From Smittium culicis (taxonomy: Eukaryota; Kickxellomycota; Harpellomycetes; Harpellales; Legeriomycetaceae): a stretch of DNA of 13,144 nucleotides. The notes beneath the pieces were generated by a model, which searched no databases, was not told where the DNA came from, and saw only the letters and a list, made by a program, of their open reading frames with translations. Each line of letters starts with the position of its first letter. Position 1 is the first letter of the stretch. Made by a program: the position numbers and the translations under genes. Below are positions 1 to 8,747 of this stretch, piece by piece. The stretch is from positions 1-13,144 of the forward strand of contig LSSN01003101.1 in the NCBI GenBank assembly GCA_001970855.1, read 5' to 3'.

Positions 1-354
1 TTGTACTAGGTTATGAGAAAATTTTTATAAGCTAAAAATTAACAAAAATGATCCGATAAGTAATAAGTTTGTTGGAATTCCTAAACCCAATACCATATAC
101 TTTTCTCTTTAAAAATTACAATTTTTTTTTGAAATAAAAACCATAGTTTATCCTTTTTTTCTAAAATCAATTTTCTCCCAAAACTTTAAAATACCAAAAA
201 AGTGTCTTTCACTAGCATTCTGCACCATGTTTCTCTGTAAAATAGGCTCAAGGTGACAACGCTGGCAGAATAATTCAGAACATCGAAGAAAAATGTCTAT
301 GGATTTAGAGATATTCACAAAAGTAGTAAATTGTTGAAAACCTTGAATCCTTGT
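1..354 (-). pseudogene. Decayed coding remnant, possibly Merlin/IS1595-type transposase N-terminus
   Basis: On the minus strand one reading frame runs from 354 to the left edge (about 118 codons) with three stops (148-150, then two nearer the edge). The first 68 codons are fully open, unusual in DNA this AT-rich. The open part holds a CxxC pair (FCQRC), then about 30 residues later FW. Past the first stop it continues with KKNC, REKY and a hydrophobic stretch. Order and spacing recall the N-terminal zinc-binding region of IS1595/ISXO2-like (Merlin) DDE transposases: CxxC, a W-x-C region, an S-I-R-like segment, then a hydrophobic helix. The W-x-C cysteine is not visible. No start codon or DDE residues lie inside the window, since the rest would be off the left edge. 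The family call is inference; an old exon or another transposase is possible. Confidence 0.25.
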
Positions 355-1998
355 TCATTTTATCCACTATTATATCTATTTAAACAGTATCTACATTAAG
401 TTTTTAATTGATAGATCTCTCTAGTTCTGCTTGCTACGCTTTTTTTTTAGCAAGCCTACTCACTCATTGGATTGATTTTATTCTTTTCATGATCTATAAA
501 TTGCTCTTATTTGCGACTTGATTAATAAAAAATTATAAATATACAAATCAGAACTACAAAATGTTCCGGAAAAAAGTTAGGCTACACGACGCCTCAAATT
601 TATTATGTCTGCTTGCATGTATTCAGTAGATTAAAGATTTAATAAATAATTATAATCTTGGTTATATATACTATTTTAAAAATAAATAAATATCAATTAG
701 TTTATATGCAATAGTTTAAAGATAAAACAAATCGCTATTGTGATATAACACTTGTATCTGTAGAATACCAACAGAAAATTTCTTTTATAAGGATTAAATT
801 AAGCAAAGGGTATTCGTAAAATAATTTTTTCTTATTATATATGTGTCTACTCGTTTTTAGTTGAATTATTTAGAAAAATATTCACTATATAATAATAGTA
901 TTTCGACGCTATATTATTAAAATACTGATTATTTTATGCCTATAAAAAATAATATATAATTTTTCGAAATTTAAATTTCTAAACTAAATACTATCTTAGT
1001 TTAAAACAAGAATATAAAATTTAACTAGTTTCAAACAGAAAATAAATTAAGCTTTTTCTATACTAGAATGTTAAAATTAGTGAATAAATTTCTGAGCTGG
1101 GTTATTTTTGTAAAAATCAATTCTTAAATAGTTAAAAAAAATAATAATAAAAGCCTATTATTTGAATATCTCTCATTTATTTGGATTTAAATTATAAAAG
1201 AAAGCACCAAAGTTTGCGCTCCAACCTATGAATGGTTTATTTTAAGGTATTTATTAAAGTAAAATTATTTATTTGTTACAAAAAATCAAACGCCAAAATT
1301 ATATTCATTATTTTCCAAATCCTTAAAAAATTCATTGATAATGAATCAAGTTTTCACGATGGAGACTATAAAATAGCTCTTATACTCACACAGACACCCT
1401 TAAAGCTCATAATTTTCAGCATCAAACCCAGAAAATATAATTGAAAGACTCTCAAAGGATTTTTAAATTCGCCCCCTCTATATTCATTATTAAAAAAATT
1501 AAACAGAGAATATTTTTAAGCAAAATTATGGCCTTATTATATGAGTTTTTATTTGGCCCATAATAATTTTTTTTTAAATAAATTTCATAAAAATATATCC
1601 CCACTATCTATTATATTATGTATAGCCAATAAAAGAACTTTAATATTTCAATAATTAAAGTGGTTTTATAGTTATTTATTTATAATCAAATATTAATGTA
1701 AAATAAGGAAATTGCTAAAAGCACTCCATTTTTTTGCTAAATGTACTATATAAAAAATTAAAATAGGTTTTATTTTTTAGTTTATTGACTAGAATTGTTT
1801 TTATTATTTCTTTAATTTTCACGGACAAAAAATAAAAATTGATATTTAACCTTCTCAATCTCGATCTGAATCTACTTTTTAAATGATTTTTTAGTACCTA
1901 TATTATCATATAGTATTTTTTATTTAATATATATTAACATTAATGTATAATCAAGAATATAAAAATAAGGATAACTTCGTGAATATTCTTAGAAATAA
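355..1998. other. AT-rich region without a convincing gene
   Basis: Very AT-rich DNA with stops in all frames. The longest open frame, 1232-1444 on the plus strand (70 codons), is rich in K, I and F and has no recognisable motif. It sits in a slightly more GC-rich patch (about 1205-1480) and might be an eroded remnant, but nothing supports a function. A small hairpin lies at 429-455. No RNA gene or promoter was recognised. Confidence 0.6.
429..455. repeat. Short inverted repeat (7-bp stem, T-rich loop)
   Basis: GCTTGCT at 429-435 is the exact reverse complement of AGCAAGC at 449-455, with a T-rich loop of 13 bases between. The stem is richer in G+C than its surroundings. It could be a chance hairpin or the end of a small eroded element; no function is claimed. 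Confidence 0.35.
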
Positions 1999-2985
1999 AT
2001 ACATGAAGCTAAAATTTCAACATCAAATTTAAGAGTTCAAACTTATATTATATATAAATTACCTACAAAAAGGGAATACTTTATATATCAAACAAACCAA
2101 AAAAATTGGGGAATCAGTAACACAAAAAATTGGATTCAATTTTTAAATCTATATGGCAAAAAACTTCAATGATCCATGGATACAATGGATTGAAAACCTA
2201 GAACGCAATCACTCTCAAGATAAGGATGTTATCGATACTTTAAGAAATTAGTTATTTCTTAACCATTATGATCACGTCTGCACCGAAGGAAATTATAACT
2301 GTTCTTCAAAAAAAAAAACTCAAAATTTTCCTATAGAAAGTAAAAATTTTTACAACCAAATCCAGAAAATTACACGATTTAATTTAAACTATATAACGTA
2401 TATCCAAGCTCTGTTATTTACTATTCATACGATAGGAATATTATCTAGGCATAAAACCGATAAAAATGGTGGGATTATCTGTTTACTGTTTATGATGTAA
2501 AAATATATTCAGCTTACTAGGTAAAATCCAAAAGCTATTCTAATGGGTAGTAAAAATAAAAAAAATAAATTTAATATAACAAATCTTGAAATTTTTGGTG
2601 TTTCAAGCACCGGAAAAACCTTCTATTCATGTTTTTTTATAAAACTATAAAAAAAAGATATTAGTCTTGGGTACTAAATAACTATATAGAGATATTTAAT
2701 TAACTGAGAAAACCACAGGTTATACTAATAGAAAGGGTGTTGGCACTAATGAATGCTTAAAAAATTTTTAAAAAAAGAAAAAACACAATTATTTTATGGC
2801 ATATTAATAATAATGTATCATCAAAAATTAAAATTAGTGAAATTCTTGAACATAAACATCAATATATAGATCATAAATGATACAGCATAATAAAACCTAA
2901 AATTGATTTAGAATTAGAAAGAAATTTGATGGTTTTTGAATCAAAAATCCGAATTTATAAATATTTTCGTAGATAAATGGTTCCC
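1999..2985 (+). pseudogene. Fossil SF3 helicase, parvovirus NS1-like (endogenous viral element candidate)
   Basis: Three adjoining plus-strand blocks are open far more than AT-rich DNA should be: 1999-2169 (no stop), 2153-2647 (stops at 2249, 2498 and 2522) and about 2680-2976 in the next frame (stops at 2701, 2758 and 2878). The second block ends in a Walker A P-loop, GVSSTGKT (2597-2620), preceded by an N-rich strand. About 39 codons after the lysine comes a Walker B-like VILIE (2719-2733). A hydrophobic strand ending in asparagines follows (IILWHINNN, 2788-2814), resembling SF3 motif C. This order is that of SF3 helicases of small DNA viruses, and the P-loop context is most like parvovirus (densovirus) NS1, which unwinds viral DNA in the nucleus. 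The B-to-C gap seems short, so a deletion is likely. The HUH nickase motifs were not found. Two frameshifts and six internal stops mark it as dead. Another SF3 source cannot be excluded. Confidence 0.45.
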
Positions 2986-3021
2986 ATATAATTAGTTTTT
3001 TATATAAATTACTTATCAGAT

Positions 3022-3152
3022 AAGAGAAATATTAAGTGTTGTCATCTTTATTGGATAAATAAAACCGAAATTAAAAAACTAAAATAAATGAAAAAAAATT
3101 TTTTTTGAATAAGTACTGTTAGGTACATAATATTTATCCTTATCATCTTTTC
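3022..3152 (+). repeat. Left inverted terminal repeat of the DIRS element
   Basis: These 131 bases match the reverse complement of 7241-7374. By eye there are only about five substitutions plus a few length changes, mostly in the central A8T8 tract (3091-3106). The repeat begins at AAGAGAAATATTAAGTG and ends at CTTATCATCTTTTC; weaker similarity extends a few bases outward to about 3014. Inverted rather than direct termini separate DIRS-1-like elements from the split-direct-repeat PAT and Ngaro groups. Confidence 0.93.
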
Positions 3153-3247
3153 TTTCGTATAAATACACTACCAGCTTAATATAATTTAGATACTAAGATT
3201 TTAACTAAGGTTAAAAATTTTAATAACTTTAAAACATAGCTTACATA

Positions 3248-4088
3248 ATGGATCAACATTGCATGCAGATTATCCAAGACCTATCTGAAAATTTCAATGC
3301 CCTGATGGCGCAAAGAGAGCATAAAGGAATCCATCAAGAGCAAAAAATGGATGTGGTAGACCCACAGGGTGATGAACCACACATAAGAACCAGGGCACCA
3401 ATAATGGAAGTAGAGGGCTATCCATAACTACTCGAAGCTATTCCGAGCATAAAGGAAGATTTCTTCAGAAGCCCGATTGAAGAAGACTTCAGGAAAGACA
3501 TTATTTACGGGCGTCCAAAGTTCATCCCCATGAACTATCAGCCTCCGCCACTGAACGACGCAGCACCACCTAACTTCAAGAAAACGGACTAAGCGCTTTA
3601 TAACATACTGCTATCATTGGCTCAATTGACAAGAATATTGGATCATTATAATCATGATCAATTACGCCGTAAGAGACAAATAAATGCGGAAGACGAAGAC
3701 GTTGTACTGGTGGAGAAGATGAGAGAGCTCCTATCAGATTTAGCCTCAATGGTTATTCAGAGCAGGATTGACAATTTAATTAAGACAATAGAGCTCCCAG
3801 GTCGCGCTCCTCAGCTGATCGAATCAACAGTGAAGCCATTGATAGAAAACGATCAATTGGACACTATGATCGCTCTAAGAAAACGATGAGTAAGAATAGG
3901 AAAAGAAGAGGAATCTCTTTCGTCAGCGCCAGCAGCCAGGGTATAGCTTCCCTCCTGCATCGGCGTAAAATCAACCAGCTGCACCAGCCCAATATCAGCC
4001 TAACACCTCTCAAAACCAAGGTGGACAGTACCAAGGAAAGAGGGGCAAAAATTTTCCTCAAAATAGCAAGAATACGGGCTCTCAATAG
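3248..4088 (+). pseudogene. DIRS Gag-like protein (ORF1), broken
   Basis: The frame starts at ATG 3248, the first ATG after the left repeat and leader, and runs to 3889 with stops at 3425-3427 and 3590-3592. The encoded part is charged and helical, with a region resembling a capsid-like domain (about codons 115-210). It then stops, but the neighbouring frame (about 3903-4085) encodes a Q-, P-, G- and N-rich tail (RQRQQPGYSFPP, later GGQYQGKRG) with a stop at 3966, ending at TAG 4086-4088. Such a basic, Gln/Gly-rich tail just before the RT is usual for DIRS Gag and could bind RNA. I therefore read one Gag of about 280 residues with a frameshift between 3871 and 3903. The polymerase frame begins about ten bases after the final stop. 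The Gag identity rests on position and composition, not on a conserved motif. Confidence 0.75.
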
Positions 4089-4096
4089 AGCAAACA

Positions 4097-6002
4097 ACCT
4101 CCTCCCCGTTTGGAGGACGCCTCGCTATGTTCCGCGCTGTCTGGTTCTAGCTTGCCAACAATTAATTGGTGAGAAACGTAGTAGAGAAAGGGGTTTTGAT
4201 CCCGTTCAGGGGTCCAATCCCGACGACAAAGAAAAGTTCTCTGAGAAAGAAAAATTTTATCAAGACGGTTTCGAAAAAGAGTGTTGACGCGAGACCGAAG
4301 CATCTCCTTTATCAAAACGACTTGATAAAAATTTCCACGGAGGGGTCGCGCCAACGGCCGTGAGCGCGGTAAACCCGCTAACTCTCCACCCTCATCGTTA
4401 CAGGAGAAAGATGACTCGTGAGGCAAGCGAAGCGATCTCGAAGGAGGTGGCCGCCCTTCTATCCAAGAAGACCATCGAGGAAGTCAAAAAAAATACAATC
4501 GGTCTCTACAGCAACCTATTTACAATTCAAAAGAAGACGGGCGACCTCCGTTCAGTGTTTGACCTCAGGAAGCTCAACAGCTATGTATAGGAACGCTTGT
4601 TTAAGATGGATACACTGATAACCATATGCAGGATGATCAGGAGAAAGGATTAATGACGTACTTAGACCTGGGAGACGCTTTTATGCATGTCCTGATTCGC
4701 CAGACATGCAAAAAATACCTGATATTTTTATGGAACGGGAGGTCGTTTCAATTTCGAGTCCTCACCTTTGGACTCTCGCTGACCCCGCACAACTTTACCA
4801 AGGTTCTCAAGCCGGTACTGACCTGGGCTCGGACCCAGGGTATTCGTGTCTCAGCTTAATTGAATGATCTACTGGTTATAAGAGAGTCCAAGGAGAAGTG
4901 TATAAGGTACACAGAAATGTTATATTCCCAGCTTGTCAACCTGGGATACAAGATCAAACTCGAGAAATCCAGAATAACACCATCTCAGTCAATAACTCAC
5001 TTGGGGATGATTATAAATTCACGATAGATGAGATTGAGAGTCCTACCGGACAAGTTAAGGGACATCAGAAGGGAAGCCAACAGACTTATCAGCGCGAGAA
5101 GGACGACGTTGAAAGGATTAGAGAGCTTCATTGGTAAAGCTCAATCAATGTCAGTAGCCTTCCTCTCTGGTCGTTTAATGCAGAGGAAGCTACTAGAATT
5201 GAAGAAAAATTCACTTATGAAGCTGAAGAAACAAACTGAAATGGTACAGTTTACAAGACCTGCTCTCCAGAATTTAGAGTTTTTGAAGAAGAAACTACAG
5301 AAATGGAATGGACAGTCATTCATCCCAGAAACACCGGAAATGGATGTGTTTACCGATCCAAGCGACACCGCTTGGGGAATAATTGTAGGATAAAAATCCT
5401 ACTGAGGCATGTGGCCTCCTTCCCAGGCATCCCTACACATAAACGAGAAGGAGCTATTAGCTATATAAAGAGCTCTTCGTCTTCGACAAGCTGTTAGGGA
5501 ATCTGTATTGAACTATTCAGACAATACCACGTCGATTTCATATATCAGGAAATATGGAGGAAACACCTCGCAGAAATTATTAAAGATTTCAAAAGTAATT
5601 TGGTTAAATTATCTGAAATCAATTACCCGAGTGCAAATGATGTATGTCCCGACAAACCTCAATCCTGCAGATGCGCCCAGCAGACTGTCATCTCAGAAAG
5701 AATGGTCTCTATCAAAACAATCATTCAGGAAGATAGAGACAAGGCTTGGAACACACTATGTAGATCTGTTTGCATCGAAACAGAACTACAAGGTGGAAAA
5801 ATACTACAGCTGGTATCCAGACCCAAAAGCTCAGGGGGTCAACGCACTAATGTATACGTGTTTGCAATGGAGAAACCCATATTGTTGCCCCCCCATGGAA
5901 CATGATCTCCCAAGAAATACAAAAGGCAAGAAGAGAAAGAGTCACACTGACGATGATTACCCGACTTTGAGAATCAGCGATTTGGTTCCCAACAATATCG
6001 GA
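4097..6002 (+). pseudogene. DIRS reverse transcriptase-RNase H-methyltransferase, broken
   Basis: This polyprotein copies element RNA into DNA. It begins in one frame (FGGRLAMFRAVW at about 4109, then the EKG-IPF segment; stops at 4148 and 4163). It shifts to a second frame (fingers, IGLYSNLFTIQKKTGDLR, 4498-4551; stop 4588) and to a third from about 4640. RT motif A is YLDLGDAF (Asp at 4665) and motif B is FGLSLTPHNF (4767-4796). The YLDD box at 4857-4868 reads stop-L-N-D, so the active site is destroyed. RNase H shows FTDPSDTAWG (Asp 5355), HINEKELLA (Glu 5451), SDNTT (Asp 5520) and NPADAPSRL (5661-5687). A methyltransferase-like part follows, with VDLFASKQN (5760-5786), YYSW and CCPPM (5883-5897) where NPPW/Y is expected. 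Further stops lie at 5025, 5391, 5403 and 5466. The family call is secure; the methyltransferase part is less so. Confidence 0.93.
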
Positions 6003-7097
6003 GATGTCTATAACGCCCTTGCTGAAAATAAAAGCAACATAAATCATTCCAGACCCCCTCAGCGGAGAATCATCACTATTAAAGATCAAGAATTGATGCT
6101 TGGCAGCTTGTTAAATATCAGGCGCTCACTACAAAAAGAAGGCCTGAACGAAACATTTATAAAGCTTTTAACATATAACTCGAGGGCGTTTAAGAGGAGA
6201 TCAACGTATTACAGCATACAGAAAGGATTTACCAACTGGCTAGGAGATAATAACAACTATACGAAAATATCAGCCATTGACATAATAAACTACCTGTCAG
6301 AGTTATATGTAGTAAAGAAACTTTAACCACCCACAATTAAAAATCACCTCTCATCAATACTTCAAATGAACATCGAAAAAAATAAGATTGTATAGGACCC
6401 CAACTTAAAAATGTTTATAGATTATATAAACAATACAATTATCCCGGTAAACAAGGATAATTTTTCGGTAAGCCCTATAATCAAATATTTAAAATCTTTA
6501 TATTTAAATGAGAATTTAAACATAAAAGATTTGACAGCAAAAACGTGCCGGCTAACAGCGGTATGCGGTTTAATTAGAGATAGTGACATACATCGAATCG
6601 ATGATGCACGCACCAGATCAGATATTAGCTCAGTTAAATTTATAGTGATTGCGCCAAAGGAAAAGAGAAGAGGGAATCCTGTCGAGAAAGTTGTAGTGAT
6701 AAAAAATCACAATGACAGCGATCTATTTCCGGTGACAGCTTATAAGATATATAAGAATAAAGTAGCACACACATTGTGCCCAAAACCACACCCTAATAAT
6801 TCAGAGATTAAAATTAATCATTAATTTAGAAATAAAAAGAGCTAAAACAAATCTTTGAGTTTCGACAGTATTTCTAGAGTTATTAAATACATAAAAACTA
6901 AGGAAATGGATAATGCAACGAACAAGATTCCAAAAGCGAGAGCAATAGGTGTAACACTAGCAGAAAACTCAGGGGAATCAGTGGATTCAATTATTGAGAA
7001 GGCTAATTGGAGCATTTATTTCATTTTTGATACCTATTATCGTATTTCAAAGGATTCCGGTACTAATTTTACAGAATCAATTTTCACTCTGAAGTAA
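6003..7097 (+). pseudogene. DIRS tyrosine recombinase (YR), broken
   Basis: Tyrosine recombinases cut and join DNA through a covalent phosphotyrosine; in DIRS elements this enzyme integrates the circular intermediate. An N-terminal helical, SAM-like part begins near 6078 (LLNIRRSLQKEGL, then RRSTYYSIQKGFTNWL, YLSELY and PTIKNHLSSI). The catalytic half shows the first arginine in GLIRDSDIHRID (Arg 6576-6578), a beta region around 6630-6760, then KARAIGVTLAENSGESVDSI (Arg 6939-6941), NWS (7005-7013) and FDTYYR with the likely nucleophile Tyr at 7038-7040. The histidine expected three residues before the second arginine is a proline (6930-6932). In-frame stops lie at 6324, 6393, 6822 and 6843; the frame ends with TAA at 7095-7097. 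It shares its frame with the upstream methyltransferase region, with no frameshift between them. It is dead as encoded. Confidence 0.85.
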
Positions 7098-7195
7098 CTT
7101 AATATTTCTCTTCTCTGAGAAATAATGTAAAATTAGTCGAGCTCGTAGAGCGAAGATTAATTATTATTATTAAAAGATAAGAGAAGTGTTAAGTC
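7097..7195 (+). repeat. Internal complementary region (ICR) of the DIRS element
   Basis: Bases 7097-7116 are identical to 7359-7378, the outer part of the right repeat. Bases 7133-7162 match 7390-7419, the right extension, at 28 of 30 positions. Bases 7176-7195 resemble the outer left repeat (about 3019-3038) and are near-complementary to 7097-7116 (17 of 20). The block therefore reads as right end followed by left end, the layout of a circle junction. In DIRS-1 such a region is thought to template completion of the linear DNA ends and circularisation. It overlaps the last codon of the recombinase by one base. Confidence 0.85.
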
Positions 7196-7240
7196 CCACC
7201 CGGTCCTGGTCCATAATTATTAGTTATATATTACCTATGC

Positions 7241-7374
7241 GAAAAGATGATAAGGATAAATATTATGTGCCTAACAGTATTATTCAAAAAAAAATTTTTT
7301 TTTTATATTTATTTTAGGTTTGTAATTTCGGTTTTATTTATCCAATAAAGATGATAACACTTAATATTTCTCTT
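7241..7374 (-). repeat. Right inverted terminal repeat of the DIRS element
   Basis: This is the reverse complement of 3022-3152, from GAAAAGATGATAAGGATAAA at the inner end to ATTTCTCTT at the outer end. Its homopolymer centre (A9 T10 at 7276-7294) is slightly longer than on the left. Outside it lies an extension to about 7419 that has no visible counterpart at the left end but is repeated in the ICR. Confidence 0.93.
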
Positions 7375-7389
7375 CTCTTTTAATAACTA

Positions 7390-7419
7390 TTAATCGAGCT
7401 CGTAGAGCAAAGATTAATT
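7390..7419 (+). other. Right-end extension with palindromic core (candidate recombination site)
   Basis: The segment TTAATCGAGCTCG...GATTAA carries an 8-bp palindrome (CGAGCTCG) and is bounded by TTAATC and its exact complement GATTAA. A near-identical copy (two differences) lies in the ICR at 7133-7162. Repetition at the element edge and at the mimic of the circle junction fits a site bound or cut by the tyrosine recombinase. That role is inference. Confidence 0.45.
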
Positions 7420-7449
7420 TTACATAAATATGTTGATTAATGTTTTTAC

Positions 7450-8271
7450 TTTGGAAATAAAAAAACCTCTAAAGATGAAAGTGTACGCTTTGTTTTAAAA
7501 TCATATTTAATAGCATATACAGAAGATCTTCTAAAGGAATTTTACAATATAAATTTGGCAGTATACAGCCAATATAATAAATTTTAACTGAATATAGATT
7601 AAGATACACAAAAGAACCCTCAATATCTTGGGAGAATTTTATTCAGGAATTATATCTAAAAAATTTCAGTTTTAGCATTAAAAAAGATAGAACAGTATCA
7701 AAGCCGTTTAAAAATTTCAAATAATAGCCCTTCTCCAGAATTTAAAAATAATTTTTGAGCAAAAATGAGTTTTCCAAGTTATTGCGGCTTAAATAATCAT
7801 ATAAGAAAAGGTGCTTCTATAAATATACTGCAAATAGATGTATTTGGAGTTACTTAAAAAATCTTATCCTTAGAAGTTTTCAAAAATTGATACTAGGGAA
7901 TCAATTTATTGAATAATAAAACAATTATTAGACAATTCTTATAAAAATTTCTTTAAAGTGCCAGGTTTTAGAAATAAAGTTGAGCCAGATGAATTATCTG
8001 ATTTTATTAGTTCAAGATCAATTTCTTCAGATAATCACAAACTGTGTAATCCAAAAGAGAGCTCTAATATAACTATAAATATAAAAATACCATAAAATAA
8101 GTGGAATATAGTATTTTTAATTTCCAGATAAACACAAGTTTAATAAGTGTATTTCCTATGAAAAAAAATATCCATAATACAAGTATGTGTCTAAAAACAG
8201 AAAATCGGAGTATTATAGCGATATTCCATAACCTCGCACATCCAGCAAAAAAAAAGAAAATGAAAAATAAG
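7450..8271 (+). pseudogene. Decayed coding blocks right of the DIRS insertion, unidentified
   Basis: Three plus-strand blocks look like eroded protein-coding DNA. Block one (about 7450-7896) has a 45-codon open start containing SKDESVRFVLKSY, then two runs of about 32 codons each between stops (7585, 7600, 7657, 7756, 7855, 7888, 7894). Block two (7922-8095, next frame) is open for 57 codons and contains KVPGFRNKVEPDEL. Block three (about 8121-8271) is rich in K, Y and S. Base composition is less extreme than beyond 8280. Shared strand and position suggest this is the downstream part of the 1999-2985 fossil, cut in two by the DIRS element; in a monosense parvovirus that part would be capsid. 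A segment at 7780-7839 weakly resembles the spacing of the capsid phospholipase A2 motif. No secure homology was recognised. Confidence 0.3.
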
Positions 8272-8710
8272 CGATTTTAAACTTAAGAAACCATTTTTCT
8301 TTAATTAGTACTACTTATTTTTCCATAAAAAATTAAATATTTGAAAAAATAGTATATTTTATTTTTTATTCAGTTTTCTTATCTTTACTCTTTTAAAAGT
8401 ATTAGTATTAGTAGTATTATATTTATATGTACGGTTTGATATTTTTAATGGTATAATAAGGTAAGCTTTGAAAATTTTTGTTTAGGAAAGTCTATTACGT
8501 TTTTTATTGTTGTTTATTCAAAAAAATGAAAACATAAAATCCTTAATACATCGGAATTTAAAGATTATTTTGTGAATTGAGTTTTGATTCAAGAATGACA
8601 GAATATGTCTAGATTTCTTGTAGATATAATAAATTTTAATTTTACATAAAAAAATTATACCTTTTAATTCATTCTTTTGAAGTAATTTTTAAAATCTAGT
8701 AGTAGATAAG

Positions 8711-8747
8711 TAAAAAAAAATAAAAATAAAAATAAAAAAATAAAAAA
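8711..8747 (+). repeat. A-rich simple repeat, (A)4-9 T units
   Basis: A run of about 37 bases made only of short A tracts separated by single T bases, an ordinary microsatellite-like tract. Confidence 0.7.

Larger units (their letters stand above)
3014..7420 (+). mobile_element. DIRS-type tyrosine-recombinase retrotransposon (inactivated, near full length)
   Basis: The parts occur in DIRS order: left inverted repeat (3022-3152), short AT-rich leader (3153-3247), Gag-like region (3248-4088), RT-RNase H-methyltransferase (4097-about 6002), tyrosine recombinase (to 7097), internal region copying both ends (7097-7195), right inverted repeat (7241-7374) and a right extension (to about 7420). DIRS elements lack long terminal repeats and an integrase; they integrate a circular DNA with a tyrosine recombinase and leave no target duplication. 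Boundaries come from where the repeats stop matching, so they are good to about ten bases. At least three frameshifts and many stops show this copy is dead. The body is richer in G+C than both flanks. It lies between two decayed coding regions on the same strand, suggesting it inserted into one older element. Confidence 0.93.

Noticed and set aside
1232..1444. 70-codon plus-strand frame
   Set aside because: Low-complexity K/I/F-rich sequence without a motif; frames of this length are expected a few times by chance in this much AT-rich DNA.
3886..4287. 133-codon plus-strand frame starting MSKNRKRRG, overlapping the Gag stop by ATGA
   Set aside because: The neighbouring frame over the same DNA encodes the Q/P/G-rich Gag tail and another encodes the RT start (GGRLAMFRAVW, IPFRGP). 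This frame shows no motif and is a shadow of the other two, although its continuation past 4288 becomes the real RT fingers frame.
3864..4426. Two minus-strand frames opposite Gag and RT
   Set aside because: Antisense shadows of a G+C-richer coding region; they are basic and Leu/Arg-rich with no motif.
3248..7097. Reassignment of TAA/TAG to glutamine (the in-frame stops often sit where Gln would be acceptable)
   Set aside because: Stops also include TGA, the frames are shifted at least three times, the YLDD box is mutated at two residues and the recombinase histidine is missing. Intact stretches use CAA and CAG freely for Gln. Simple decay, with C-to-T changes at Gln codons, explains the pattern. 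A survey of intact host genes would settle it.
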